Source of the DNA: an uncultured Collinsella sp.
GTDB lineage: Bacteria; Actinomycetota; Coriobacteriia; Coriobacteriales; Coriobacteriaceae
Assembly (NCBI GenBank): GCA_902464495.1
Contig: CABQJK010000009.1
Span: forward strand, 1-64,000
DNA: 64,000 bases
Direction: 5' to 3'
Of this stretch, positions 1 through 9,204 are shown one piece after another (the stretch's first letter is position 1; the number at the start of each line of letters is the position of its first letter). The notes beneath the pieces are model-generated. The model was not told where the DNA came from. It saw nothing but the letters and a program-made list of their open reading frames with translations, and did not search any database. The position numbers were made by a program, and so were the translations under genes.

Positions 1-85
1 GGATTTGCAGCGACGGACCTCAGGACGCTCTTACACCACGTCTGCGCGCGCGACCCGCCAGCACGTCCGTCACAAAGGCCGTGGC

Positions 86-295
86 CAAAAAATGGCAAAA
101 ATGAGTACTGTTACTAATTTTGTAGCAGCGATTTTTGGGTTTCGCTGGGTAAATCTAGCCCTGAATCAGCGATTTGAAGCCTTTGCTAGCTGTTTCCCCA
201 TTAGCATAACTGAACATGTGTGGTCTAACTAATCCTAGATAGTCGGTTTCATATGAGATTCAGCTGGTGACAGTACTCACATTTGGCATTTTTTG
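86..295. repeat. MITE-like element with 29-bp terminal inverted repeats
   Basis: Positions 86-114 and 267-295 are inverted copies of one another, matching at 25 of 29 positions; the shared core is TGAGTACTGT. They enclose about 150 bp of comparatively AT-rich DNA with no convincing reading frame. The stretch 1-415 contains no gene that I can support; apart from this element it holds only a small palindrome at 356-371 (GTGCC-6 nt-GGCAC). The geometry suggests a non-autonomous miniature transposable element or a repeat-family hairpin. No target-site duplication could be recognised. Confidence 0.55.
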
Positions 296-415
296 TCCAA
301 AGGCTCTCCTGGCCATTGCAGATTTGTGGCAAAACGGGCTCCAGACCGCTGAATCGTGCCGCATATGGCACATCCGCAGTCCGGAACCCGGTCCAAATTG
401 AGTTATTGCGCCGCG

Positions 416-1699
416 TTAGCCCAAGACACCCGCCAGGATCTCGATTAGGCTGTCCACGTCGGATTCCTCGCAGACGAGCGGCGGCAGGAAACGCAGCGTA
501 TGAGCACCTGTAGCGTTAATCACGGCACCAGCGGCCAGCGCGCGGGCAACAATATCATGCGCGTCGCCCGCGGCATCATCCAAATCACAGCCGAGCATCA
601 AGCCGCGGCCACGCACCTCGGTCACGTGCGGCAGCTTGGCGAGCTTTGCCTCCATATAGGCGCCTACCTTGGCAACATGGTCGGCATAATCGCCGTGCAC
701 GAGCGCGGAGAGCGTCGCGGCGCACGCCGCGACGGCCAAGCAGCTACCGCCAAAAGTCGAACCGTGGTCGCCCGGCTTAAACACGTCGGCAATCTCCTTC
801 TTTGCTACGACGGCACCCATGGGCACGCCATCAGCAATGCCCTTGGCAAGGCTCATGATATCGGGTTCCACGCCATAGGTTTGGAATGCAAACGGCTTGC
901 CGGAGCGGAAGATGCCGCACTGGACCTCGTCGGCGATAAGCACGGCGCCCACTTCGTGTGCCAGGTCGCGCGCTGCCGCCATAAACTCCTCGGTCATGGG
1001 GTGCACACCGCTCTCGCCCTGAATCGGCTCGAGCATCACGGCACAAATTTCGCCCCCCAGCTGCTTAAAGATCGCACGCAGTTCATCGATATCGTTGGGC
1101 GTGCAGGCCACAAAGCCACCCGGCAGTGGGCGGAAACTATCCTGCAGCCAATCCTGCATGGTGGCGGCAATGGTCTCGAGCGTACGGCCGTGGAAGCCGC
1201 CGCGCATGCACACGATGGTGTTGCCGCCGTTACCGGCACGCTTGGCGTACAGGCGCGCGAGCTTCATCGAGCCCTCGTTGGCCTCGGCGCCGGAGTTGGC
1301 AAAGAAGGTCTCCCACACCTGCTCGTCCGCAGCCGGGGCACCAAGAGCAGCTGCCGTGGTCTCATCGCCGGCGGCAATGGCATCGGCAAGCACGCGCGCA
1401 CCATCTGCGTCGTCGTTAGCAAGCTTGGACAGCAGCGCCGCGACCTGTCCGCGCTGCTCGATGTAGAAGTAATTGGAGACATGCATGAGCTTTTTGGTCT
1501 GTGCCTCAAGCGCCGAGAGCACAGCCAGGTTGCCATGACCTAGGCTGCACACGCCGATGCCGGCAAGAAAGTCGAGGTACTCACGGCCATCGTCGCCGGT
1601 GAGCTTCATGCCGTGACCCTCGACAAACTCGACCGGAGAGCGGCCAAAGGTATGCATAACGTAATGGGATTCAAGCGATTGCTGAGCTGCAAGTGACAT
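416..1699 (-). CDS. argD: acetylornithine aminotransferase
   Basis: Class III PLP-dependent aminotransferase of 427 residues that converts N-acetylglutamate semialdehyde to N-acetylornithine in arginine synthesis. The cofactor-binding lysine is K286 in the motif SLAKGIADG, preceded by the conserved IADEVQ segment whose aspartate contacts the pyridine nitrogen. GGFHGRT near residue 165 is also family-typical. Length fits the family. It is the last gene of the argC-J-B-D operon, 69 bp after argB. The ATG at 1699 follows GAAAGG at a normal distance. It could in principle also act as succinyldiaminopimelate aminotransferase, as many ArgD enzymes do; the operon favours arginine. Confidence 0.95.
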   Translation of the reverse strand: MSLAAQQSLESHYVMHTFGRSPVEFVEGHGMKLTGDDGREYLDFLAGIGVCSLGHGNLAVLSALEAQTKKLMHVSNYFYIEQRGQVAALLSKLANDDADGARVLADAIAAGDETTAAALGAPAADEQVWETFFANSGAEANEGSMKLARLYAKRAGNGGNTIVCMRGGFHGRTLETIAATMQDWLQDSFRPLPGGFVACTPNDIDELRAIFKQLGGEICAVMLEPIQGESGVHPMTEEFMAAARDLAHEVGAVLIADEVQCGIFRSGKPFAFQTYGVEPDIMSLAKGIADGVPMGAVVAKKEIADVFKPGDHGSTFGGSCLAVAACAATLSALVHGDYADHVAKVGAYMEAKLAKLPHVTEVRGRGLMLGCDLDDAAGDAHDIVARALAAGAVINATGAHTLRFLPPLVCEESDVDSLIEILAGVLG

Positions 1700-1768
1700 G
1701 GGATGCCTTTCGTTGGGCGCCAGACGGCGCAGGCCTATGGGTGCAGGAATGGGGCGGCTGCGAGTCAG

Positions 1769-2749
1769 TTAGACCGTCTGAAGCTTCTCGACCTCGTCGA
1801 GGTTCTCGGTCAGACGCGCAGCAAACGTCGAAAGCGGATGCGGATGCGTATCGAACTCGTAAGCCGTCTCGGTGGAATGGATCACGGTACCGACGCCGGC
1901 ATCGGTCAGCAGCTCCAGCAGCAGCGAATGCGGCGTGGTGCCGTTGATGATGTGAGCGCGAAATACGCCGCCGGCAAGCGCATCGACGGCCGCACGCAGC
2001 TTGGGAATCATGCCCTTATCGACCTCGCCGCCGTAGAGCATTTCGTTAACCTCGTCGAGCGTTAGGTTGGAGATGAGTGAGTCTTTATCGCTAAAGTCCT
2101 TGTACAGGCCGTCGACGTCGGTCAAAAAGATCGCCTTATGCGCATGCAGCGCCGCCGCAACGGCACCGGCGGCGGTATCGGCGTTGATGTTGAAGAAACC
2201 GCCGTCCTCCCCCGCCGCGACGGTAGCGATGACGGGGATGTACTCGCTATCGAGCAGGCGCTCGATATAGTCGGTGTTGACGTGCGTGACCTTGCCTACG
2301 CGGCCGAGTTCGGGGTCGAGCGGCTCGGCGATGAGCGTACCGGCATCGCTGCCCGAAACGCCCACGGCCAGGTTGCCGTGATGGTTGAGCGCCGCGACCA
2401 GCTCCTGGTTGACCTTACCGCCCAGCACCTCGCGCACGATATCCATGGTCGCCGGCGTGGTCACGCGCTGGCCGTTCTTAAACTCGACGGGAATATCGTA
2501 ATGGCTCAGCGCCTCGTTGATAGCCTTGCCGCCGCCATGCACGATGACGGGGCGCATGCCGATGATCTTAAGCAGGACGATGTCGCTCATCACGTCGCGG
2601 CGCAGCTGCTCATCAACCATGGCGGCTCCGCCATATTTGATAACAACCGTCTTGCCGGTCAGGTTCTTAATCCACGGCAGCGCTTCGAACAGCAGCTGCG
2701 CGGTTGCTTCGTTGGATTCGCTCGAACGACAATCGCGTGCGAATTTCAT
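1769..2749 (-). CDS. argB: acetylglutamate kinase
   Basis: Amino-acid kinase of 326 residues phosphorylating N-acetylglutamate, the second step of arginine synthesis. VIKYGGAAM and VHGGGKAINE are the glycine-rich phosphate-binding loops of the family. I chose the ATG at 2749 (MKFARDC) because GACGAGG lies upstream and the reading frame before it is not conserved-looking; an ATG 20 codons further upstream (2809) is possible. About 25 residues follow the usual C-terminal GTVI, giving a slightly longer tail than typical. It lies between argJ and argD in one transcription unit. ArgB is often the arginine feedback point, but I cannot read that from the sequence. Confidence 0.94.
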   Translation of the reverse strand: MKFARDCRSSESNEATAQLLFEALPWIKNLTGKTVVIKYGGAAMVDEQLRRDVMSDIVLLKIIGMRPVIVHGGGKAINEALSHYDIPVEFKNGQRVTTPATMDIVREVLGGKVNQELVAALNHHGNLAVGVSGSDAGTLIAEPLDPELGRVGKVTHVNTDYIERLLDSEYIPVIATVAAGEDGGFFNINADTAAGAVAAALHAHKAIFLTDVDGLYKDFSDKDSLISNLTLDEVNEMLYGGEVDKGMIPKLRAAVDALAGGVFRAHIINGTTPHSLLLELLTDAGVGTVIHSTETAYEFDTHPHPLSTFAARLTENLDEVEKLQTV

Positions 2750-2830
2750 AATCTGCCTCGTCTTTCGTATCGTTATCGCGCCGTGCTCCGCTGTCCGCAA
2801 TCGCGGCAAGATGCGCAGCGTGCCTGGAAT

Positions 2831-4099
2831 CTAGGAACGGTAGTCGCCGTTAATGGAGATGTACTCGTGCGTGAGGTCGCAAGTCCACACGGTGGTCGCC
2901 GCGTCGCCCGCGCCCAGGTCTGCCGAGATCACAATCTCGGGCGCCTCAAAACGTCGCAGAGCCTCGTCCTCGTCAAAGGGAACAGTCAGACCGTCGCGAC
3001 AGACAGGCATGCCCATCATGTCGATGGAAACGTCTTCCTGATTAAACTTCACGCCGCACTTGCCAAGCGCCATAGCAACGCGGCCCCAGTTGCAGTCGTG
3101 GCCGGCGATGCAGGTCTTAACGAGCGGCGAGTTGGCAACGGCACGGGCGGCGATATCGGCCTCCTCGTCGTTGGCGGCGCCGGTAACGTTGACCGTAACA
3201 AGCTTGGATGCGCCCTCACCATCGGCGGCGATATTGCGCGCCAGGCTCTCGCACACCTCGTGCACGGCAAATGCCAACTCGTCAAAGGCATCGGAGCCCT
3301 CGACGATAGGCTCGGCATCTGCGGCAGCGGCGCCGGAGGCAAGCATGATGCAGGTGTCGTTGGTCGAGGTGTCGGAATCGACCGTTACCTTGTTAAAGGT
3401 CTGCTTGACGGTCGAGAGCAGCAGGGCATGAAGTGCCGCAGGCTCGACGGGGACATCGGTGGTGATAACTGCGATCATGGTGGCCATGTTGGGCATGATC
3501 ATGCCCGAGCCCTTGCACATTCCGCCTACCGTATAGACATTGCCCGCATGACCCGCAGCCTCACTGACGTAGGACACGGCGTACTCCTTGGAGTGCGTGT
3601 CGGTCGTCATGATGGCGCGAGCGGCATCGGCGCCACCGTGGGCGGAGAGCGCCTCGTAGGCAGCAGGAATGGCGGTCTCAAACGTGTCGATCGGCAGAAT
3701 CTGGCCAATTACGCCCGTGGAGGCGACCAGAATCTGCTGGGGCTCGCAGCCGATGACCTGCGAGGCGATGTTGCAGGTCTCGCGCGCGCAGGCAAGGCCG
3801 GTCTCACCCGTGGCGGCGTTGGCATTGCCAGAGTTGACCGAAACGCCGGCAATGACGCCGTAGCCCTTGTCGGCGCCGCCCAAGTTGGCACGGCTCACCT
3901 GCACGGGCGCCGCACAAAAGCGGTTAGTCGTAAACACACCGGCCCCGGGGCAAGGCTTATCGGGCACGACGAGCGCGTAATCCAGGCGCTCGGGATTCTT
4001 GCGGAATCCGGCATGGATGCCCGCCGCCTTAAAGCCGGCCGCCGCCGTTACGCCGCCCTCTACGGCACGAATCTTGATATCGAACTGCTCAGCATTCAT
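2831..4099 (-). CDS. argJ: glutamate N-acetyltransferase / ornithine acetyltransferase
   Basis: Self-cleaving acetyltransferase of 422 residues that recycles the acetyl group from acetylornithine to glutamate. The autoproteolysis site is visible as NMATMIAVITTD, with cleavage expected between A206 and T207, T207 becoming the catalytic nucleophile of the beta chain. The C-terminal motif AGHDCNWGR is also typical. Whether it is bifunctional (using acetyl-CoA) or monofunctional cannot be decided from sequence alone; no argA or argE is seen in this window. The gene sits between argC and argB. Confidence 0.94.
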   Translation of the reverse strand: MNAEQFDIKIRAVEGGVTAAAGFKAAGIHAGFRKNPERLDYALVVPDKPCPGAGVFTTNRFCAAPVQVSRANLGGADKGYGVIAGVSVNSGNANAATGETGLACARETCNIASQVIGCEPQQILVASTGVIGQILPIDTFETAIPAAYEALSAHGGADAARAIMTTDTHSKEYAVSYVSEAAGHAGNVYTVGGMCKGSGMIMPNMATMIAVITTDVPVEPAALHALLLSTVKQTFNKVTVDSDTSTNDTCIMLASGAAAADAEPIVEGSDAFDELAFAVHEVCESLARNIAADGEGASKLVTVNVTGAANDEEADIAARAVANSPLVKTCIAGHDCNWGRVAMALGKCGVKFNQEDVSIDMMGMPVCRDGLTVPFDEDEALRRFEAPEIVISADLGAGDAATTVWTCDLTHEYISINGDYRS

Positions 4100-4233
4100 C
4101 GTCTTTACGACTCCTTATGTCAAACAAAAAATGGGCATCGGTTGGTGCGCCATGCCAGCCACAACCATGAGGCCAGCTTAAGAGTGGCGCCCCACTCGAT
4201 GCCCGACTACCAAATCGTTAACAATCGAATGTG

Positions 4234-5304
4234 CTACACCGGGCACGCCACTGTGGACAAGCCTCGTCGCTCGTCAAAGCCAAAGACGATATTGGCGCAC
4301 TGGACTGCTTGGCCCGCAGCGCCCTTGCACAGATTGTCGATGGCGCCCGTCGCCACCAGCACGCCCGCGCGCTTGTTGAGCGCGAGGCCGATCTGGGCGG
4401 CGTTGGTGCCGACGACCGAAGCCGTCTTGGGCTGCTGACCGGCATCGAGTACGCGTACGAAGGTGCGACCGGCGTAGAACTGCTTGTAATGGTCGACAAC
4501 GTCCTCAAGGGTCAAGGTATCGATAGCCTGCGGCGCAAGCGGCAGCGTCACCGTGGAGAGCAGACCACGCTTGAGCGGTGCCAGGTGCGGAGTAAAGACG
4601 ACGCGGTCGGCTAGGCCCAGAATTTGCTCGATTTCGGGCGTATGGCGATGCTTGCCCACGCCATAGGCCTCCAGGTTCTCGTCCGCGCTACAAAAATGGG
4701 TGCGGGCGTTGCAGGACTTACCGGCGCCCGTCACGCCGCTAATGGCATCGACGACCACGGGGCCGTTCTCGGCCACCCAGCCCGCGCGCACGGCGGGCGC
4801 GGCGGCAAGGCTCGTTGCGGTGGGATAGCAACCGGCGCAGGCGACCAGCACGGGTTTGCCGTCAGCATGGTCGGATGCGGCGGTCTCCAAGTCTTGGCAG
4901 AACAGCTCGGGCAGACCGAAGGCACGCGTCTTGAGCAACTCGGGGCTCGTATGCTCGGCGGCATACCATGTCTCAAAGACAGACGCGTCGCTCAGGCGGT
5001 AGTCGGCCGAAAGATCAAAGCAGGAGACGCCCGATGCAAGCAGCGCGGGCACCTGTGCCATGGCAGCCGTGTGCGGCACGGCAAGAAAAACCGCATCGCA
5101 GCTCTTGAGCTCGGGGGCGTCATGCGTGGTGAAAACCAGATCGCTCACGCCAGCAAAGCTCGGATACACCGCGGACAGCGGCTGGCCGGCATCGGCGTTG
5201 GACGTAATGGCAACAAGTTCAAACTCGGGATGACCGAGCACGAGGCGAATGAGCTCGGCGCCGGCATATCCAGCCGCACCGACGATTCCAACCTTTACAG
5301 ACAT
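4234..5304 (-). CDS. argC: N-acetyl-gamma-glutamyl-phosphate reductase
   Basis: NADPH-dependent reductase of 356 residues, third step of arginine synthesis. The N-terminus VGIVGAAGYAGAELIRL is the Rossmann dinucleotide loop. C159 in ACAGCYPTA is the catalytic cysteine that forms the thioester. HRHTPEIEQ toward the C-terminus is also typical. It is the first gene of the operon, and its 5' region contains an operator-like inverted repeat. The start at 5304 follows AAGGAGTC with good spacing. Confidence 0.95.
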   Translation of the reverse strand: MSVKVGIVGAAGYAGAELIRLVLGHPEFELVAITSNADAGQPLSAVYPSFAGVSDLVFTTHDAPELKSCDAVFLAVPHTAAMAQVPALLASGVSCFDLSADYRLSDASVFETWYAAEHTSPELLKTRAFGLPELFCQDLETAASDHADGKPVLVACAGCYPTATSLAAAPAVRAGWVAENGPVVVDAISGVTGAGKSCNARTHFCSADENLEAYGVGKHRHTPEIEQILGLADRVVFTPHLAPLKRGLLSTVTLPLAPQAIDTLTLEDVVDHYKQFYAGRTFVRVLDAGQQPKTASVVGTNAAQIGLALNKRAGVLVATGAIDNLCKGAAGQAVQCANIVFGFDERRGLSTVACPV

Positions 5305-5388
5305 ATCAGACTCCTTGTCTGCAGTTATGCACCAATGCGCATCCCGCAGCCGTCGTTATGAAGTGGGATGAAACTTTAACACCAAAGG

Positions 5389-5425
5389 ATGCATGAATAC
5401 GTAAATGGCTTGCATATTCATGCAT
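5389..5425. promoter_or_regulatory. candidate ArgR operator
   Basis: ATGCATGAATA (5389-5399) and TATTCATGCAT (5415-5425) form a perfect 11-bp inverted repeat separated by 15 bp, about 85 bp upstream of argC. Each arm contains TGAAT/ATTCA, the core of known ARG-box half sites bound by ArgR hexamers. The spacing differs from the E. coli two-box layout, so the exact binding geometry is uncertain. No argR gene is present in the window. Confidence 0.6.
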
Positions 5426-5469
5426 TGAAACATTCCCGACACATTCGCTTGAAGGAATTGACAAATGGA

Positions 5470-5523
5470 GCGGGCCCCGTATTGACCGGCGCTCCTAACG
5501 GCGCCGGGCAATACGGGGCCCGC
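5470..5523. repeat. 54-nt near-perfect hairpin between flavoprotein gene and argC
   Basis: A 15-bp outer stem (5470-5484 with 5509-5523) and a 7-bp inner stem (CCGGCGC with GCGCCGG), separated by a single mismatch, leave a loop of a few bases. It lies between the upstream minus-strand PNPOx gene and the arg promoter region. It may end PNPOx transcription, but the run of T after it is poor on either strand, so an extragenic palindromic repeat is equally likely. Confidence 0.55.
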
Positions 5524-5560
5524 CCATGCGAAAACCAAGTTGTTAGAATGAGCCAGCTGG

Positions 5561-5971
5561 CTAGAGCTCGACCGGCACCCATTCGTCGTGATTGCAGATA
5601 AAAGCCTCGGGATCCTCGACGCTAAAGAAGACGAGCGTGGGGTCGTTAGGCCCCTCATAGTGCTCGCCCAGGCGCTCTAGATGCTTCCACCCAGCTTCGC
5701 GCATTTCGCCTAAAGCCCGGTCATCCAAGCCGGCACGCCCGCGCAAGATGAGCCAGCCATGGCCCGGCCACCAACTCGTGGCCTCAAAGCGCTGGTTTTG
5801 CAGCAGCTCTTGCCACACATCTTTGGTGCGCGCTGTTACAAACCACAGCTTGCCGTCCTGGATCTGCGCAAACGAAAACGGACGCACATGAGGCTGTCCG
5901 TCAACGCTCGTCGCCAAATACCATGCCGGCACCGACGTCAGATACTCCAACACCGTATTCAATCCGTCCAT
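5561..5971 (-). CDS. pyridoxamine 5'-phosphate oxidase family protein
   Basis: Small split-barrel flavoprotein of 136 residues. The segment PAWYLATSVDGQPHVRPFSF followed by GKLWFVTARTKDVWQ is the typical PNPOx-like FMN-binding start. It is too short to be the true PdxH enzyme, and the substrate is unknown. It is closely related to the next gene upstream (6023-6469), with matching motifs throughout, so the pair arose by tandem duplication. It lies 51 bp downstream of its paralogue on the same strand and is probably co-transcribed with it. Confidence 0.8.
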   Translation of the reverse strand: MDGLNTVLEYLTSVPAWYLATSVDGQPHVRPFSFAQIQDGKLWFVTARTKDVWQELLQNQRFEATSWWPGHGWLILRGRAGLDDRALGEMREAGWKHLERLGEHYEGPNDPTLVFFSVEDPEAFICNHDEWVPVEL

Positions 5972-6022
5972 GTGTCCTCCTGGCGCTAGCTAATTCGGAA
6001 CGGGTAGTTAATTTGAGACGCG

Positions 6023-6469
6023 CTAGAGCTCCAGGCGCTCCTCGCTGCCGTCGATATCACAGAAGCGCGCGGCAATGTTGCGGACCGAAAAGAAAGCAAG
6101 GCGGCCGTCGTTGGCACTCTCGTGTTCCTCGCCGATGCCCACCATGTGCTTAAAACCCGCTTGACGCACCTTGTCGCTCGCAACTGCGTCGTCCTCAAGT
6201 GCGGCTTCGCCGGTCAATACGATCCAGCATTCCCCCGGCTTCCAGCCCGAGAGCTCAAACTTGGGATTCGCACTCAGCTCCGCCCACACATCCTTGTCGC
6301 GCGACGTGCAAAACCACAGCTTACCTTCATCGACCATGGCAAACGAAAACGGCCTCACGCGAGGCTGATGCCCGTCGGCCACATCGGTCGTGGCCAGATA
6401 CCACGCCGGAATGCGCCTGAGATACGAGCAGGCGCGCTCAAGCTGAGCTGTGCGGTCGTTGTCGGTCAT
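6023..6469 (-). CDS. pyridoxamine 5'-phosphate oxidase family protein (paralogue)
   Basis: Flavin-binding split-barrel protein of 148 residues. PAWYLATTDVADGHQPRVRP and GKLWFCTSRDKDVWAEL match the neighbouring paralogue, as does the downstream GWKPGECWIVLTGEA segment. Likely an FMN- or F420-binding redox protein; no specific reaction can be assigned. It is 30 bp downstream of ecfT, so read-through from the riboflavin-transport operon is possible. That would fit a flavin-dependent protein but is inference only. Confidence 0.8.
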   Translation of the reverse strand: MTDNDRTAQLERACSYLRRIPAWYLATTDVADGHQPRVRPFSFAMVDEGKLWFCTSRDKDVWAELSANPKFELSGWKPGECWIVLTGEAALEDDAVASDKVRQAGFKHMVGIGEEHESANDGRLAFFSVRNIAARFCDIDGSEERLEL

Positions 6470-6499
6470 AGGGACCCCTTTCTTGCGCTCGAATCGCGC

Positions 6500-7300
6500 C
6501 TAAACAAGTTGAAGGTTGACGACGATGACACACGCAAACAGCAGCATCGTCACCACCGCAGCCAGCGCATCCCCACGGCGAAATACAAGCGCATGCAGGC
6601 GCGTGCGGCCCTGCTCGCCGTGATAGCAGCGTGCATCCATGGCAGCAGACAACGTCTCGGCATGACGGAACACGCCCGTGAACAGTGGAATCGCCACACT
6701 GCCGAGCATACGCACGCCGCCGAGCGGGCCACCCGTTACGCGTGCACCACGGCTTGCCTGCGCATCGGCCGTCTGCTTCATCTCGGTGGCAAACTGCGGC
6801 ATAAAGCGCAGCGCGATGCCCATGATCATGCCGAGCTCGTGCGCAGGGAGCCCCACACGCGCAAACGGCGCGAGCAGGCGCTCAAAGCCCGCGGTGAGGT
6901 CGAGCGTCGGTGTGGTGAGCGTGATGGCGCTCATACCGGCCATCATCAAGGTCAGGCGGCACGCCATAAAGGCGGCGGAATGCAGCGAGCCCTCGCTTAT
7001 CCGCAGAAAGCCGAGCTGCCACAGGATGCGCCCACTCTGATCGGTAAACAAGTTGAGCACCGCGACCACGGCGACGATTGCCAGCAGCGGCGCCATCGAC
7101 GACAGAACGCGACGAGCCGGCACCCGGGACACGACATAGATCAGCACAACGAAAATTGCGACAGGGGCCAATCCGCGGAAGCCGCCGACGGTCAGCGTCG
7201 TGATCAAAAACACAAAGCCCAGGAGCAGCTTGGTGCGCGGATCCAGGCGATGGATCGCGCTATCGCTCGGATAGTAGCTGCCAAACGAAAACGCCTCCAT
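6500..7300 (-). CDS. ecfT: ECF transporter transmembrane component EcfT
   Basis: Membrane coupling subunit of an energy-coupling-factor importer, 266 residues with about five to six hydrophobic segments. The family coupling-helix motifs appear as ADAQASRGAR near residue 170 and MDARCYHGEQGRTR near residue 225 (Ala-Arg-Gly type), which contact the ATPases. I chose the ATG at 7300 because AGAGGAGG ends 6 nt before it; an upstream GTG overlaps the ATPase stop codon and carries that ribosome site inside it. It is the last ECF gene of the operon ribU-ecfAA-ecfT. Confidence 0.92.
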   Translation of the reverse strand: MEAFSFGSYYPSDSAIHRLDPRTKLLLGFVFLITTLTVGGFRGLAPVAIFVVLIYVVSRVPARRVLSSMAPLLAIVAVVAVLNLFTDQSGRILWQLGFLRISEGSLHSAAFMACRLTLMMAGMSAITLTTPTLDLTAGFERLLAPFARVGLPAHELGMIMGIALRFMPQFATEMKQTADAQASRGARVTGGPLGGVRMLGSVAIPLFTGVFRHAETLSAAMDARCYHGEQGRTRLHALVFRRGDALAAVVTMLLFACVIVVNLQLV

Positions 7301-7314
7301 CAGCAACCCTCCTC

Positions 7315-9204
7315 TCACGCGACCGTTTCGGATTTGGCCTTGTCCGAGACGTTAGAAGAACCGCCTGAGCGACCGATCGGCAAATCTGCCAACTCGTCGG
7401 CCAGCGACTCAACCGTATAGAGCCCGCCGCAACGCAGCGGCACGCCCGCCTCCGCGAGCGCCAACGCCATGCGCTGGGCAGCAGGTACGCCCAAGCCGAT
7501 CGACTTGAGCTCATCGGCATGTGCAAACACCTGCGCGGGGGTTCCCTCTGCAAACACCGCACCTTCGTTCATCACGACGATGCGGTCGCAGCAATTGGCC
7601 AGGTCATCCATACTATGCGAAACCATGACAACGGTCAGGCCATCGCGGTGAAGTCGATCGATAAGCTCAAGGAAATCCCTGCGCGCAGCCGGATCGAGCC
7701 CCGCCATGGGTTCATCGAGCACCAGGACTTCGGGCTCCATGGCGAGCACGCCGGCGAATGCCACGCGCCGTTGCTGACCGCCCGAAAGCTCGAAGGGACT
7801 CTTGTCGCCGACCGTGGAAAGGTCGAGGCCCACGCGCGAGAGCGACGACTCGACGCGACGGTCGACTTCATCTTGCGGCAAGCCAAGGTTGTGCGGGCCA
7901 AACGCCACGTCCTGCGTCACGGTTTCGGCAAACAGCTGACGCTCGGGATATTGAAACACCACGCCGACCTTGGCCTTAACCGCGGCGGCGTCTTTCTTGT
8001 TTGAAAGATCGAGCCCCAGCGCGCGAACGAATCCCTCCTGGGGGCGAATCAAACCGTTGAGATGCTGGACTAGCGTCGACTTACCCGAACCGGTATGACC
8101 TGCTAAGCCCAGGAACTCGCCGCGACGCACCGTCAGCGATACATCGCGCAGCGCCCACGGGCTGCTAGGGTCGTTGCCCCAGAGGGTCTGTTTATTCGAT
8201 TTGCCCGCAGTGGCCGAGCGCTTGCGCCATCGACGGCGCTCGCGGGCACTCAGCGAGTAACTATGCGAGAGGTGCGAAATCTCGATGACGGGCTCCGACA
8301 CGGCTGTCCCGTCGGTTGCAGAGGAGACGTTGTCGAGCACACGAGAATCGGATGCAGAAGGCCGCCCTGCGGTGTCTTCCCCACTCCGGTCGGCATATAC
8401 CTGCGCAATCTCGGCGACCATATCCGCCTCGCGCACCTGCGCATGAACGGGCACGCCCTTCGCACGAAGCGCCATGCCCAAGCAGCACGACGCCGGCATA
8501 TCCAAGTTGAGCTGCGCAAGTTCGTCCGCCCGTGTCAAGATTTCCTCGGGCGTACCGAGCATGGCAACGCGCCCCGCCCGAAATACCGCGACACGATCGG
8601 CCTCGGCAGCCTCTTCCATAAAGTGCGTAATCATCACGATGGTCATGCCGCGATCGTGCAACGCGCGGCAAGCCTTCATGAGGCCCTTGCGTCCACGTGG
8701 ATCGAGCATCGAGGAAGCCTCATCCAAAATGAGAACGCGCGGCTCCATGGCGAGTACGCCGGCGAGCGCCACGCGCTGCTTTTGTCCGCCCGAGAGCGCA
8801 TGGGTCTCGTGGCACTCAAAGCCCACCAGGCCCACGCCCTTCAGCGCCTCGCGTACGCGCTGCGCAATTTGCGCCGATGGCACGCCAAGGTTTTCGGGAC
8901 CGAACGCAACGTCATCTTCGACAAGCGTTGCCACCAGCTGGTCGTCGGGATTCTGGAATACCATGCCCGCGGTCGAACGAATGTCGTAGACCAGCTCGGG
9001 GTCGGACGCATCCATGCCGTTGATACGTACCGTGCCCGCATCGGGCCGCAACAGTGCATTCAGATGCTTGGCAAACGTCGACTTGCCCGACCCATTGCCA
9101 CCGAGGATGCAGAAAAACTCGCCATCCTCGATTTTCAGATCGATACCATCGAGAGCCAGTGCAGCACCGTCATAGCTAAAGGAAACGCCCCGACACTCAA
9201 TCAT
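7315..9204 (-). CDS. fused double ECF ATPase (EcfA1-EcfA2)
   Basis: Single 629-residue polypeptide holding two complete ABC ATPase domains, which in most ECF transporters are separate proteins. Domain 1 has Walker A GGNGSGKST (35-43), signature LSGGQKQR and Walker B VLILDEASSMLD. Domain 2 has Walker A GHTGSGKST (near 367-375), signature LSGGQQRR and Walker B VLVLDEPMAGLD. A linker of roughly 80 residues joins them, followed by a basic stretch RERRRWRKRS within domain 2. It energises uptake with EcfT and the S component. The start overlaps the ribU stop by 4 bp (ATGA), indicating translational coupling. Confidence 0.93.
   Translation of the reverse strand: MIECRGVSFSYDGAALALDGIDLKIEDGEFFCILGGNGSGKSTFAKHLNALLRPDAGTVRINGMDASDPELVYDIRSTAGMVFQNPDDQLVATLVEDDVAFGPENLGVPSAQIAQRVREALKGVGLVGFECHETHALSGGQKQRVALAGVLAMEPRVLILDEASSMLDPRGRKGLMKACRALHDRGMTIVMITHFMEEAAEADRVAVFRAGRVAMLGTPEEILTRADELAQLNLDMPASCCLGMALRAKGVPVHAQVREADMVAEIAQVYADRSGEDTAGRPSASDSRVLDNVSSATDGTAVSEPVIEISHLSHSYSLSARERRRWRKRSATAGKSNKQTLWGNDPSSPWALRDVSLTVRRGEFLGLAGHTGSGKSTLVQHLNGLIRPQEGFVRALGLDLSNKKDAAAVKAKVGVVFQYPERQLFAETVTQDVAFGPHNLGLPQDEVDRRVESSLSRVGLDLSTVGDKSPFELSGGQQRRVAFAGVLAMEPEVLVLDEPMAGLDPAARRDFLELIDRLHRDGLTVVMVSHSMDDLANCCDRIVVMNEGAVFAEGTPAQVFAHADELKSIGLGVPAAQRMALALAEAGVPLRCGGLYTVESLADELADLPIGRSGGSSNVSDKAKSETVA

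Noticed and set aside
2138..4438. A 766-codon plus-strand frame across argB and argJ
   Set aside because: It runs antisense to two certain genes and has low-complexity Gly/Asp/His composition.
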